Assembly (NCBI GenBank): GCA_963791625.1
Contig: CAWBTA010000015.1
Coordinates: 558,001-622,000 of the forward strand
Source of the DNA: JANMCE01 sp963791625
GTDB lineage: Bacteria > Actinomycetota > Acidimicrobiia > Acidimicrobiales > Ilumatobacteraceae
DNA length: 64,000 bases
Direction: 5' to 3'
The stretch's first letter is position 1. Each line of letters opens with the position of its first letter. A program made the position numbers and the translations under genes. This document shows positions 6,131 to 15,529 of the stretch, one piece after another. The notes below the pieces were generated by a model, which was given only the letters and a program-made list of their open reading frames with translations, was not told the origin of the DNA and ran no database searches.

Positions 6131-8730
6131 TCAGAGGCTGAGGCCGAAGTCGATTTCTGGGGTGTCGCGTTTGTACGCTTGGCGTTGGTAGGGCTGGATG
6201 ATTTGTTTGATCTGGCGCAGCCGCGTCGTTTCGGCAGCGCGATCGATCGCGTCTGTGCCGATGCTGTCGTGTTGGTAGGCGTCGAGGTGTTGGTCGATTT
6301 GTCCGGCGACACGGTCCCATTCGAGCGCGGCGTTGCCTGGCGCTGGCCGTTCGCCGATGATGTTCACGATGTGGTCGGGTTGCTCAAGACTGACGATTCG
6401 TGTGCGGATGCGGAGGTCGTCGCCGAGTTGCTGGTCGATGTCGGCGAGCGTGTTGTCGTGTGGCGCCCGGTCAGCGAGTACAGCTCGCGCTTCGACGAGG
6501 TGAGTCTTGAGGGCCACGATTCGGTGGTCGGCTCGCTCGATCGCCTCCTCCGCGCGTTCGATCGCCACCTTTGCGTTGGAAATGGCGATGTTCGCGCTAT
6601 GGATCTCGCTGATGTGCTTGCGCCGGTGCAAGGGCCGGTCGTATCGGTCGATCACCTTCTGTGCCGCCGCCGTCTCCCGCCGGCGCGCTCGATGTTGCTG
6701 ATTGCGTTGGCGCGTTCGCCTTCGGCTTGTCTGATCCCACCGGGAACGGACAGCACCCGACCCTTCGCGCCTGCCAGGACGGTTTCGATACGCTGTCGGT
6801 GCTCGAACAGGTCGCGCAGTTGGCCGCCGTCGAGCACGCCAGGCCGGTGGGCTGGCTGGTTGTTCAGCTCGGCCTGTCGGGTGTGGGCCGGTAGGTCGAC
6901 CCAGTCGAGCGCCAAACACTGCGCGAAGACGTCGACGGCGGTCTGCTCACCGGTGACAGTGATGAACGCCTCGTTCGTGTCGCGGCCACGCGTCATCGGC
7001 ACATACAGGTTCCGGACATCGGTCGGCCCGTCCAAGACGGTGATCGCCGCGTCCACGGTGCGACCCTGCGCACCCATCCCCGTGGTCGCGTACGCGAGTT
7101 CGACATGCTCTCCGACATACGCGGCGGGAAGGTTCACGGTGCCGTGTTTGCCGGTGGCGGTGATCGCGCCGTCGGGGTGGATGGTGGTGATGGTCCAGGT
7201 GGCGCGGTTGCGGACCATCTCACCCCGATCCGTCACCAGGCCACGGTCATTGCGCCGGGTAGCGATCTCGTCTCCGGCGAACAGCTTGTAGACCCCGGCG
7301 GTGGTGTGCGGTCCGGTGGGGTTGAGTTCGCCGTGGCGGATGCGGTGGTTTTGGGCGCATTGGTTCAATCGTTCAACGGTCTCGTTCGTCGGTGCCATCA
7401 ACAACACACTCCGACCCTCCGCACGGTGGGCGGCCCAGCGGTTGATAGCGGCGCGTTCCATGTGCACGCTCGTGCCTCCATGCAGCCGACCATGATCGCC
7501 GTAGATTTCGGCGATGTCGGGGTTGCCGTCGCGGAGTTGCAGACTCGCGTTGCGTTCCCACTCGTGGGTGAAGCGGTGGACACGGTCGAGTTCGATCGCG
7601 CCGAACGTGTCCGTCAACAACCCGTAGATGCCACCACGCCCGACCGAGGTGAACTGCATCGGATCACCAACCATCACCACCCGCCAACCACACACGTCCG
7701 CGAGGTCAGCGAGTTCCGCGAGACGAGCCGTCGGGATCATGCCCGCCTCATCCACGATGAGCGTGGTACCGACCGGCAACCGGAACCTTGGCAGCGGCGC
7801 ACGGCGCAAACGATGTTCAATCAGTAGTTTGTCGACGGTGTCCGCAACCACGCCGGTCTCGAACGACAACACGTCCGCCGCAGTGGCTGACGGTGCGACA
7901 CCAAACACCGCACGACCCTCCGCGTGGAGTTGCGCGACGGCCGGTGCGAGCGCGGTGGTTTTGCCGGTGCCAGCCGGACCGACAATGAACACGATGTCAG
8001 CATGCCCCGCCACCGCGCACGCCGCCCGCGCCTGAGCACTGTCCAACGGCCGGGTCGATTGGTTGAGGGCTTCGTAGTTGTCGAGCCCGTCAAACAACAA
8101 CCTCCGGTCCACCCACTCGATCAGCGCCTGTTCCTGATCCAAAATCGCCTGCGTCGACAGGGCCCGATCGAGCACCGATTCAGTGATCGGACGCCCATCC
8201 TTGCGCACCCGCACATACCCCGGGACCGGTTTCGACAGCTCCACACACCGTGTCGCAACAATGTGGTCGGAGAGGTCGTCGAGCAGTTCGACGATGTCTG
8301 CGGCGGTGGTGGCCGTGTCGGTCGGGACGAGCGCGCCGAGTTCACGATGCAGCTCGGTCGGTCGCCACGACGACTGCTTCTCCCCCATCGCCGTGATCGC
8401 CTCATCGATCATCAGCGCACGTTCAGGCTCGTTCACATGTTGGCGTTCGATTGCCTGACCGATCACGTCAGCGACGAGGGTGGCGGGGTCATAGCCAAGC
8501 GCCCGAGTCTGTGACACCCAACTGTCGTGCAGGACCGTGGCGTCGACCTGGTCTACTTTCGCAGGGCGGGAATCGACCGCTGCCTCCCGTTCCAGTCTCC
8601 ACCGCTCACGGACGGTGGGTCGTGCCCCTCGTCGTGTCCGGGCTCCTCCGCGTCGCCAGTGTCGCCTTCGGCTCGTGCTAATCACTCTCAGAGACCGCGG
8701 CCAGTGCGGCCCAGCATTTGCCCCTGGCAA
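6131..8730 (-). pseudogene. MobF-family relaxase/helicase remnant (TraA/TrwC-like), helicase part only
   Basis: The long minus-strand frame contains a superfamily 1 helicase of the TraA/TrwC conjugative relaxase type: the Walker A GPAGTGKTTAL, DEAG (motif II) in TTLIVDEAGMI, VGDPMQFTSVGRGG, and a late YVPMTRGRDTNEAFI motif. The N-terminal relaxase domain with its catalytic tyrosines and three-histidine motif is missing; recognisable sequence begins only at about RPTVRERWRLEREAAVDSRP. Near 6676-6686 one base appears to be missing, after which a coiled-coil C-terminal part (KVIDRYDRPLHRRKHISEI...) continues in another frame to 6131. Without the relaxase domain it cannot nick oriT. It indicates that the element descends from a conjugative or mobilizable one. 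Confidence 0.78.
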
Positions 8731-8952
8731 AGCGATGAAGCGTTCGACGACGTCGTCGGCTGTTCGCCGGTGAGCCGAGACGGGTCGCGGCCGGCCGCTA
8801 CGACCGATGTCGTGAACCGTTGCGATTCACCGTGGCGACATTTCGACTGCGGGAGACGCCCAGCTACCAGCGATATCGGACGGAACTCGAAGTCGCTACC
8901 CGTCGTCTTCGGCAACCGGGAACTTCTGGCCGGCGACTAACGTCAGAGTGTC

Positions 8953-9402
8953 GTGACCATTCAACGCTGGCCCCTCCGCCTTGCGCCTTGTATGGCCATC
9001 TCAGTTGTGTTCGCGTTGTCCGTGACGGCGTGCTCGTCTTCGTCATCATCGCTGTTGCCGGCGGTTCCGCCGGCGCTGCGCCGACCGAGCACTTCGGTAG
9101 TTCCTATTCGGGCCCTGGTGACGGAGGTCAACGTGCGGCCCTATCCGGAAGGCTCGGTGGTGCAGAGCCGCGCAACGCCACCGCCCGGCTACACGAGCCC
9201 TTACTACGGTGCGAGATTCACCCAGATGCTCGATGCAATCGGTCTGCCTCTTCCAGATCCCTTGCCACAACCAGAACGATGTGATCAACGGACACGAACG
9301 CTCGTAGTCGAATTCCTGTTTGACGATGGGAGCACCGTTTCGTACGGGCCCTGCGTACGGCCTCCCGCGATCGAGCGCGGACTCGACGTACTGTTCCCAT
9401 AA
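8953..9402 (+). CDS. putative lipoprotein
   Basis: A 149-aa protein with a lipoprotein signal: a short basic start, a hydrophobic stretch at residues 9-25 and a lipobox-like SVTAC followed by a Ser-rich linker. The mature part is proline-rich and has two cysteines (ERCDQRT and YGPCVRP) that could pair outside the cell. The family is not recognised. GTG 8953 gives the signal peptide a normal length. It stands alone between the broken relaxase and orphan genes of the element. Confidence 0.55.
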   Translation: MTIQRWPLRLAPCMAISVVFALSVTACSSSSSSLLPAVPPALRRPSTSVVPIRALVTEVNVRPYPEGSVVQSRATPPPGYTSPYYGARFTQMLDAIGLPLPDPLPQPERCDQRTRTLVVEFLFDDGSTVSYGPCVRPPAIERGLDVLFP

Positions 9403-9621
9403 GCGGCGGCGCGGCGATCCCGAGCGCCGGTTACCGCCCGGCACCCGCCGGTTCCGACTGCGCCGTCCACTGCGACGGCCGAGCGGACTAGTGCAACCGA
9501 GCGTCGAAGACGCCAAGCTCAACGGCCTTGACGGCGGCTGGGCGACGCCCAGAGTCGACGACAGTGCTCGTGTTGAGCCCGCGCTTACATCCGCCCGAGG
9601 AAGGCCCCCCAGATCGGGGCC

Positions 9622-9897
9622 CTAGAGCCGGACCCAGATCGACTGTGTCACTTTGAAGTCGCCCTTGCGTACGGCAGCGCGGAGCTCACTTGCCCGAGTC
9701 TCTGCGTCGTGTTGGCTGGCGAGGTACTGGCGGTACCGTGGGAACGACAGTCCTCGCTCGTACACGGTTACCACGTAGCCGCCTCGGCCACAGAGCAGAT
9801 TCAGCCAACGCATCGGCGAGTTGTTCCAGAGTGTCGGCCTGGCAACCGGCGCCACGACTACATCCAACTGGTATAGCTCTCCGCTCACGGAGACCAT
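9622..9897 (-). CDS. small orphan protein
   Basis: A 91-aa frame with balanced composition and no signal peptide or membrane segment. A YVVTVYERGLSFPRYRQYLASQ stretch and a basic C-terminus (RKGDFKVTQSIWVRL) look protein-like rather than random. No family was recognised. It could be spurious: the opposite strand is also open, as is common in high-GC DNA. The 219 bp before it (9403-9621) and the 237 bp after it (9898-10134) show no supported gene. Confidence 0.3.
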   Translation of the reverse strand: MVSVSGELYQLDVVVAPVARPTLWNNSPMRWLNLLCGRGGYVVTVYERGLSFPRYRQYLASQHDAETRASELRAAVRKGDFKVTQSIWVRL

Positions 9898-10134
9898 CTT
9901 GGCCGACGTCGACGTACTGGGTCGTTCGCCCGCCTTGGCTTCCCTCGATTGAGCCCGGCTACGCGCAGAATCGTTCCGGATGCAACGGGACTGTCGCCGC
10001 AGTCAGCATTCGCGAAGTGTTCGGGGTATCTAGGGGACTATTGGCACCGTGTCCGCCGGTTCTGAGCTGGTCGAGGGGCGCTCGATCGTGAACGTTATGT
10101 GCTCGAGACGGTGCTGTCGTGCAGTCCTGAGTTG

Positions 10135-10503
10135 TTACAGCCGGTTCCATTCGTCGACGACGACCTGCACCTGATCCTCGTACACGACGCGGCCAGGATT
10201 CATGGATCGCAAGAGTCGCACTTCCACGCCGTGCTCCCGAAGCAGCGCCGCGAGATTCCACATCTTGGTGACAGGGTCACCAGCGTCGTGCTTGAACCAT
10301 GCGACTACGTCACCTCTGATACGCCCAGTCGAGAACGGCGGGACAGGTACATGCTCGTTGAACCACTCGTACAGTTCAGCGAGACGACCTTCTTCCTCGT
10401 GGGTGAGCTCGCCCCGGTCACGAAGAAGCCTCGCCTCGGTGAAGATGCCGGTGAGCTGCTTGTGGTGTTGGCCTTCGGACCCAACGACGAAGCGGACGAA
10501 CAC
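10135..10503 (-). CDS. conserved hypothetical protein (VFVRFVVGSEG-type)
   Basis: A 122-aa protein beginning VFVRFVVGSEGQHHKQLTG, then a charged helical part (RLLRDRGELTHEEEGRLAELYEWFN), VPPFSTGRIRGDVVAWFK and a C-terminal MNPGRVVYEDQVQVVVDEW strand pair. I recall similar small orphan proteins in diverse bacterial accessory regions but no function. GTG 10503 is chosen because the recognisable similarity begins there; an upstream extension (to 10743) has poor composition. It is divergent from the gene at 10696. Confidence 0.5.
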   Translation of the reverse strand: MFVRFVVGSEGQHHKQLTGIFTEARLLRDRGELTHEEEGRLAELYEWFNEHVPVPPFSTGRIRGDVVAWFKHDAGDPVTKMWNLAALLREHGVEVRLLRSMNPGRVVYEDQVQVVVDEWNRL

Positions 10504-10695
10504 CCGCCCAGCATTCCACCTGGGCAGCCACAACCAGTGGTTCGATCGAGTCAACCAATCCCGTGCGCTGTTCGCATCGGACCTCGCCGGACGTTGGGGC
10601 CGATCGGAGCGTTCTGCGTTGCGATTGGGAGCGGCCGTCTGACATCTGGTCGGCGATCGAAAGTGCGGTTGTGTTGCGGCCGGACGGCAGCCACG

Positions 10696-11094
10696 ATGGG
10701 GGACGTGACTCAGTTGCACGAATTCGAAGCCATCGACTGGCACCTATTCCTCAACACGCCTGAAGTTCGCAAAGCGGACAGGATCATTGGTCGACTGGAG
10801 ATGTTGATTGGGGTGGAGACGGAAACGCTCTCGCTCGATCGATACTGGAAGGACCCGACCTTGATCGACGCCCGTCTCCGTTCGCCGTTCGGGCCCACTG
10901 CTGATCCGGCCGAGGCCTTGTACACGTTCATGCTGACCGTCAAGCGTCTGGCGCACACGTTCTCGACGTCAGGACCGCAGATCTACGAAGGTGGTGCCGT
11001 GGAGTTCGTCGCGCTTACGGACGCGGGATTCGTCGAGCCAGGGGTGAGGTGGATGGAGGCGGCAATCCGCAACTTCGAGCCGCACCACTCGTAA
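10696..11094 (+). CDS. hypothetical protein
   Basis: A 132-aa soluble protein, mostly helical, with an acidic N-terminus (LHEFEAIDWHLFLNTPEV) and a mid LEMLIGVETETLSLDRYWKDP segment. A longer open frame reaches back to 10099 but that part is antisense to the 10135-10503 gene and has unnatural composition, so ATG 10696 (or GTG 10705) is preferred. No family or partner recognised; it probably belongs to the element's cargo. Confidence 0.45.
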   Translation: MGDVTQLHEFEAIDWHLFLNTPEVRKADRIIGRLEMLIGVETETLSLDRYWKDPTLIDARLRSPFGPTADPAEALYTFMLTVKRLAHTFSTSGPQIYEGGAVEFVALTDAGFVEPGVRWMEAAIRNFEPHHS

Positions 11095-11663
11095 CCGGCA
11101 ATCGCTCAGACGGTCGCGATCGCTGATGCCGCCCACATCGCAGCGCGGTAGCTCGAACTTCGAGGTCACAGGCCACGCGAGTTCGGCCCGAGCAGATGCG
11201 CTCATGGTCGTTTCAATGCAACGACCTGCCATCGCGGCCAGCGGTCCCAAAGTCCGCGACGAACTGAGCGATCGTGACACTGCTGTCCGGGCATGATGCA
11301 GTGGGATCGTCGGGCATTTGACGCGCTTTTTGCGAGCAGTGCACGGTCGTTGTGGCTCCGGTCAGGGGACCGGACGCTCTCAGACCGACCGATCGTCAGC
11401 CGACCCGTCCCGTCGGTGGCGGCGAGCAAGGTGAGGTCGGTCCAGGCCAACGAGCAACATTCAATCCCGCAGTACACCGCAACAGCTTCCAGAGTAGCCC
11501 TCTCGCTCTATCCTTTCGGACGTTGGATTTGATCCTTTGGCCACCCTTCGTTCGTGGCGACTCAGATCACGTTCAACAAACACAAAGGAATGACAGACCC
11601 AACTGCGGATCATGGACGAAAAACCTTTGAGCGAACACTCGTACGGTGGCCTAGCCTTCCTCG
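11095..11663. other. 569-bp stretch without a supported gene
   Basis: Short open frames exist on both strands (for example 11202-11477 minus and 11293-11532 plus) but overlap each other, lack family resemblance and have no convincing ribosome-binding site. The last 150 bp are AT-richer than surrounding DNA and probably carry the promoter of the nuclease-like gene. Confidence 0.4.
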
Positions 11664-13376
11664 ATGGACTCACGCATAAGGTCGCTTGCAACAGACGCTG
11701 GCGTTCCACAGGGTCTCTTTGTGCCGGTCCAATCGCGAAGCCCGGGGCGAGCCAGTTTGCGTGAAACGCTCCCACCCGGGCCAGCCCGAGAACGCATGGT
11801 TGCGGCGATGCGATCGGAGATGGGGAACCGAGCAGTAGCGCTTCCTGAGGCAATCACAAAACTCCGCGACCTCGTCCTTGAACACAATCCGATCGATCTC
11901 CTGGAGTCGATTGCCCTTCCCGCTTCAAGCGGCGTGCTGGGACCCGAGACCCAGGACGACGCTCCCGCGACGACAACTTGGGACGCCAAGATCGAATATC
12001 TGCAAGGTCTTGCACTGAGCGGTCCTGCGGGTACGTCTCCTGTCACCGAAGCCGTCACCAACGAGACGATCGTCGCTCTTGGACGAGTCTTCGACGCAGC
12101 GAACGCAGACCTATTCGTCCGCGCAAGCGAAGAAAGTCGATCGAATCGAGAAGAGCTTGACGCAACGAGCTTCCTCCTCCGGCTTGAAGCGATGTCTGAC
12201 CGTATGGCTGGCTACGCAGTCCATCTTGAGCGCATCGACGCTGCAGTGTTCGATCCTCATCGCCACTACTACATCGAGCGAATCGGCTTCTGCCCGTCCG
12301 ACATAGTTCGACTCGTGCGGCGGCACGTTCGAGCGATGAATGACCTGATGCAACGGGGCGTCACCGGAATGCACGACGCACGACGTCGCGGACCGCTACG
12401 AACTGACGACGAGCAAGCCGTCGAAGCCTTCGAGGCGATCCATACCGTGATGACGACGACCCATCGCTGGACGGCGGATGACATTGCCGACTCGGTACGT
12501 CTTCCACGAGACCAAGTGGCCGCGCTACTCGCAGCTGCGTCGGTCGAATTCGGCTGCCAGCCCGAGTTCAGATCCCCGTTCGGGGAGAACAAGGCATTTA
12601 TCCGGCCAATCATCCGTCTCGATGACGAGCAGTACTTTGCTCCGTTGCCGTGGAGCCTGGCGCACAACGTGCACGAGCTGGTGCGAGCGCTCGCCGTGAA
12701 CGACCCAGCGCTCGCTGCCGCGTATCAGCGCCACCGGGCAGACGCCACAGAGCGACTCATCACCGAATCGCTCACCTCGGTCTTCGGCGAGAACTTCGTA
12801 CACCGCGGGCTGCACTTCGAGTCATCCATGGGTGCCGGCGAGGTCGATTGCCTTGTGAGCGGAACCCGGGCGTGGTGCATCGAAGGGAAATCGCAATCTT
12901 TGACCGAGCCCCTCAGACGCGGCCACCGACCACGGATCGAAAGAACCGCGAAAGATGTCGTCCGAACGGCCCTCGAACAGACCGAACGAGCCTCCACCTA
13001 CATCCTGAAGGATGCTCGCCGCGACTTCGCAGCGCAGCAGGGCCGTGCAGCCGTGACGCTGCTACCCGAGGTCGTTACCGAATGCATCGAGACGGTTGTT
13101 TCATTGGAACGGATGGACCCGATCAAGGCCCACGGCCTTGCGCTCGCGGGCAGCAAGGGCCGAGCTGCCTGGCTGACCGGAGTGGCTGACTTCCTGATGG
13201 TCACCGACGTTCTTGATGACCCTGCGACGCTTCTTGACTTCGTGTCGCAACGTGCGCGGGCCGCAGCCGTCGGCATCATAATCACAAAGGAGTCAGACGC
13301 TCTTGAGGGCTACCTTGACGATCGGCTTGAGTCCATCATCGAAACCGCGACGGCAGCCGCCCGGAGACCACCTTGA
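11664..13376 (+). CDS. large protein with C-terminal PD-(D/E)XK-like nuclease motif
   Basis: A 570-aa soluble protein with no signal peptide or membrane segment. The N-terminal half is helical. Around residues 250-290 a helix-turn-helix-like stretch (HRWTADDIADSVRLPRDQVAALL) is followed by a conserved-looking YFAPLPWSLAHNVHEL. Near residues 393-409, GEVDCLV, a loop and CIEGKS fit the core of a PD-(D/E)XK nuclease (D395, E407-x-K409), with a preceding helix ERLITESLTSVFGENF as in that fold. The gene ends as TGATG with the next small gene, so the two form a unit. It lies next to the integrase, a usual slot for defence cargo. Nuclease function is inferred from the motif only; the target is unknown. 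Confidence 0.6.
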   Translation: MDSRIRSLATDAGVPQGLFVPVQSRSPGRASLRETLPPGPARERMVAAMRSEMGNRAVALPEAITKLRDLVLEHNPIDLLESIALPASSGVLGPETQDDAPATTTWDAKIEYLQGLALSGPAGTSPVTEAVTNETIVALGRVFDAANADLFVRASEESRSNREELDATSFLLRLEAMSDRMAGYAVHLERIDAAVFDPHRHYYIERIGFCPSDIVRLVRRHVRAMNDLMQRGVTGMHDARRRGPLRTDDEQAVEAFEAIHTVMTTTHRWTADDIADSVRLPRDQVAALLAAASVEFGCQPEFRSPFGENKAFIRPIIRLDDEQYFAPLPWSLAHNVHELVRALAVNDPALAAAYQRHRADATERLITESLTSVFGENFVHRGLHFESSMGAGEVDCLVSGTRAWCIEGKSQSLTEPLRRGHRPRIERTAKDVVRTALEQTERASTYILKDARRDFAAQQGRAAVTLLPEVVTECIETVVSLERMDPIKAHGLALAGSKGRAAWLTGVADFLMVTDVLDDPATLLDFVSQRARAAAVGIIITKESDALEGYLDDRLESIIETATAAARRPP

Positions 13377-13729
13377 TGCTCGGCTACAGCAGTTCGAAAC
13401 TGAATCGCTACTTCATGATGCTCGAAGCCGAGATCGAAACGGCCGAGAAGCCATCGCCTCGACCGCCACACCTAGTCCGGCGAGCCCTTCGGGAGTCCTA
13501 CGACGGATCGGAGAGCTGGAACGAGGTCGCGACGGTCCTCACCTCCGTTGACCTCAAGGTCTGGAAGGCCTGGAAGAAGTTCATCCGCCGACGCGGACCC
13601 ACACGACCATTCCTCGTTGCAGACAGACGAGTTTCGCTAACGGTCGATACCGCTGCCAACCAGGCCGAAATCGCATCGAGCGCACGAATCGACTTGGTCA
13701 TTCCGTCGTCATGGATCGGCCGACCTTGA
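13376..13729 (+). CDS. small basic partner protein of the nuclease-like gene
   Basis: A 117-aa basic protein starting MLGYSSSKLNRYFMMLEAE, with a Trp/Lys patch (LKVWKAWKKFIRRRGP) in the middle. Its ATG shares one base with the upstream stop (TGATG), so reinitiation coupling is likely and the two products probably act together. No family recognised. After the stop, 13728-13811 remains open in another frame and reads GVDLVTFDSRSLGK, so the real C-terminus may lie there if a base is wrong. It could be a regulator, immunity or nucleic-acid-binding subunit; the sequence does not decide. Confidence 0.5.
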   Translation: MLGYSSSKLNRYFMMLEAEIETAEKPSPRPPHLVRRALRESYDGSESWNEVATVLTSVDLKVWKAWKKFIRRRGPTRPFLVADRRVSLTVDTAANQAEIASSARIDLVIPSSWIGRP

Positions 13730-14015
13730 AGGAGTCGACCTCGTAACCTTCGACTCACGCTCACTCGGCAAACTGGCCAGTGACGAGATGTACTCACGCG
13801 CCGCCCGATAACGCTTGGAGTCCAACCCGCACACTCCAGCCAGAGTGCAACGCCGGCATCGGCGAGGTCGACCCGCCCGGTAACGGCCCTTATTCCGCGC
13901 GAGGTATCACCTGCATAACAATCGTTATTGCGCATCGGCAGCGCTCGGTGACCGCCTGCCAGGCCGAGGGAAGCCGCCCGGAATTTTTCTCACGGTACTT
14001 GACCGATCGACGGGC

Positions 14016-15356
14016 GTGCGACGTGCCGATTCGTGTCGGGCTGTGCCGGCTCGTGCTCTCTCGTTCGGAGCCGTCCATAAGCGATGCCCGTCGCTTCGCG
14101 GCAGCTCGACTTTCGAACGGAACACGAGTGCCGCAGCAGCAAACCAGACCGATAGCATTTCGCTCAGTCCGCGTGATTGGAGTGCCGCCATCGCAACGCA
14201 GGGGTCGATCAGGAAAGACGCGTCAGGCAAGTGGTTCTTTGTCGTCGATCTCGCCAGTCCAGACGGCAAACGCACGCAACTACGTCGTCGCGGCTTCGAG
14301 TCGAAGAAGGCGGCGCAGGCCGCTCTTACGGCGCTCCAATCCGACAGGCAGTGGGGCTTGTTCGTTCCACCTGCCAACGACACGCTCGGCGAGTTCCTCA
14401 CACGAGAATGGCTTCCGGCCCGAAGCCTCACGATCCGCCCGTCGACTGCGCTGACGTATGAGCAGATGATCCGGAACTACGTGCTCCCGACCATCGGCAA
14501 TTTCAAGCTCCAGGCCGTCGACGGGTCAACGCTGAACCGCCTCTACAGTCATCTCCTCACGAGCGGCCGTACCGGAAACCGCAAGCAGTCAGGTCCGGGC
14601 CTCTCGGTCAAGACGGTGCGCAACTTAAATGGCCTTCTCACTCGCGCGTTTCGTGACGCGGTTCGATGGGGCAAGCTCCAAAGGAATCCATGCGACGCGG
14701 CGGATCCGCCGAAGGGCGCAAGTCCTGAGATGCAGGCCTGGTCGGCGGAGCAGTTGCGGACTTTCTCTGTATCGGTGCAGTCCCATCGGTGGGCCGGCGT
14801 ATGGGCGTTGATCGCAACGACCGGCATGCGGCGCGGCGAAGTTCTCGGTCTGCGCTGGTCCGACGTCGACCTCGACGCCAGGACGATACAGATCCGTTCG
14901 ACTCGCATTCGCTACGGCACAACGATCGCAACGTCCACGCCCAAGACATCGCGCGGCAATCGGACAATCGCGATGGGTCCTGCGATGGTCACTACCATTC
15001 GCGCCTTAAAGCGGCAGCAAGCCGCAGAGCGGCTTCGGGCTGGCAGCGATTGGATAGACACCGGTGGGCTCGTCGTCACGAACGTCGATGGATCAGCCCC
15101 GAACCCCGAACGATTCTCGAACCTGTTCGCTCAGCTCGCGGTCGCGGCAGGCCTACCGGTTATCCGGCTGCACGATATGCGCCACAGCTACGCCACGGCC
15201 GCGCTTGCCACCGGCGTCCCGGTGAAAGTTGTGTCGCAGCGGATCGGCCACGCCGACGTTGGCGTCACGCTGAAGATCTACGCCCACGTAATGCCCGGCG
15301 ACGACCAAGACGCGGCAGAACGCGCTGACTCGTTGATCACCTCGCCGGCCGAATAG
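14016..15356 (+). CDS. int: tyrosine recombinase/integrase of the element
   Basis: Up to 446 aa. After a poorly conserved start come an arm-binding domain (QGSIRKDASGKWFFVVDL), a SAM-like core-binding domain (LTIRPSTALTYEQMIRNYVLP) and the catalytic domain with all expected residues: R in TTGMRRGEVLGLRW, K in TPKTSRGNRTI, H-x-x-R in HDMRHSYATAAL, the second H in RIGHAD and Y in LKIYAHV. It should recombine the 27-bp core at tRNA-Sec, and the arm domain should bind the GTGACCAA repeats. The start is unsure: GTG 14016 and GTG 14043 are in frame; similarity begins only near 14200. No excisionase gene is adjacent. Its 3' end lies about 100 bp from the right arm repeat. Confidence 0.93.
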   Translation: MRRADSCRAVPARALSFGAVHKRCPSLRGSSTFERNTSAAAANQTDSISLSPRDWSAAIATQGSIRKDASGKWFFVVDLASPDGKRTQLRRRGFESKKAAQAALTALQSDRQWGLFVPPANDTLGEFLTREWLPARSLTIRPSTALTYEQMIRNYVLPTIGNFKLQAVDGSTLNRLYSHLLTSGRTGNRKQSGPGLSVKTVRNLNGLLTRAFRDAVRWGKLQRNPCDAADPPKGASPEMQAWSAEQLRTFSVSVQSHRWAGVWALIATTGMRRGEVLGLRWSDVDLDARTIQIRSTRIRYGTTIATSTPKTSRGNRTIAMGPAMVTTIRALKRQQAAERLRAGSDWIDTGGLVVTNVDGSAPNPERFSNLFAQLAVAAGLPVIRLHDMRHSYATAALATGVPVKVVSQRIGHADVGVTLKIYAHVMPGDDQDAAERADSLITSPAE

Positions 15357-15458
15357 TCGACGCGAGCGCCGTTCCAGTCGGCCAACTCGACCGCCACAAT
15401 GAGTGACCGGGGCGAGGTCAGCCTGGGAACCTCTGCGAGCGAACCTCGGCGCGCCGAG

Positions 15459-15485
15459 AATTTTCTGTGACCAATCCGTGACCAA
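15459..15485. repeat. right arm-type repeat (GTGACCAA pair)
   Basis: Identical over 27 bp to 2829-2855 and in the same orientation. It lies between the integrase stop and the att core. The pair of GTGACCAA words on a 10-bp period places both on one DNA face, suiting cooperative integrase arm binding. Confidence 0.7.
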
Positions 15486-15529
15486 AATGGCCCAATTTGG
15501 GTTGTCCACAGCCCCTGACCAGGGCTTAT

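Noticed and set aside
6179..7291. 370-aa plus-strand open frame antisense to the relaxase remnant
   Set aside because: No family resemblance and composition of a high-GC antisense shadow; the minus strand has clear helicase motifs.
10099..10695. N-terminal extension of the gene at 10696
   Set aside because: It is antisense to a better-supported gene (10135-10503) and has no conserved character.
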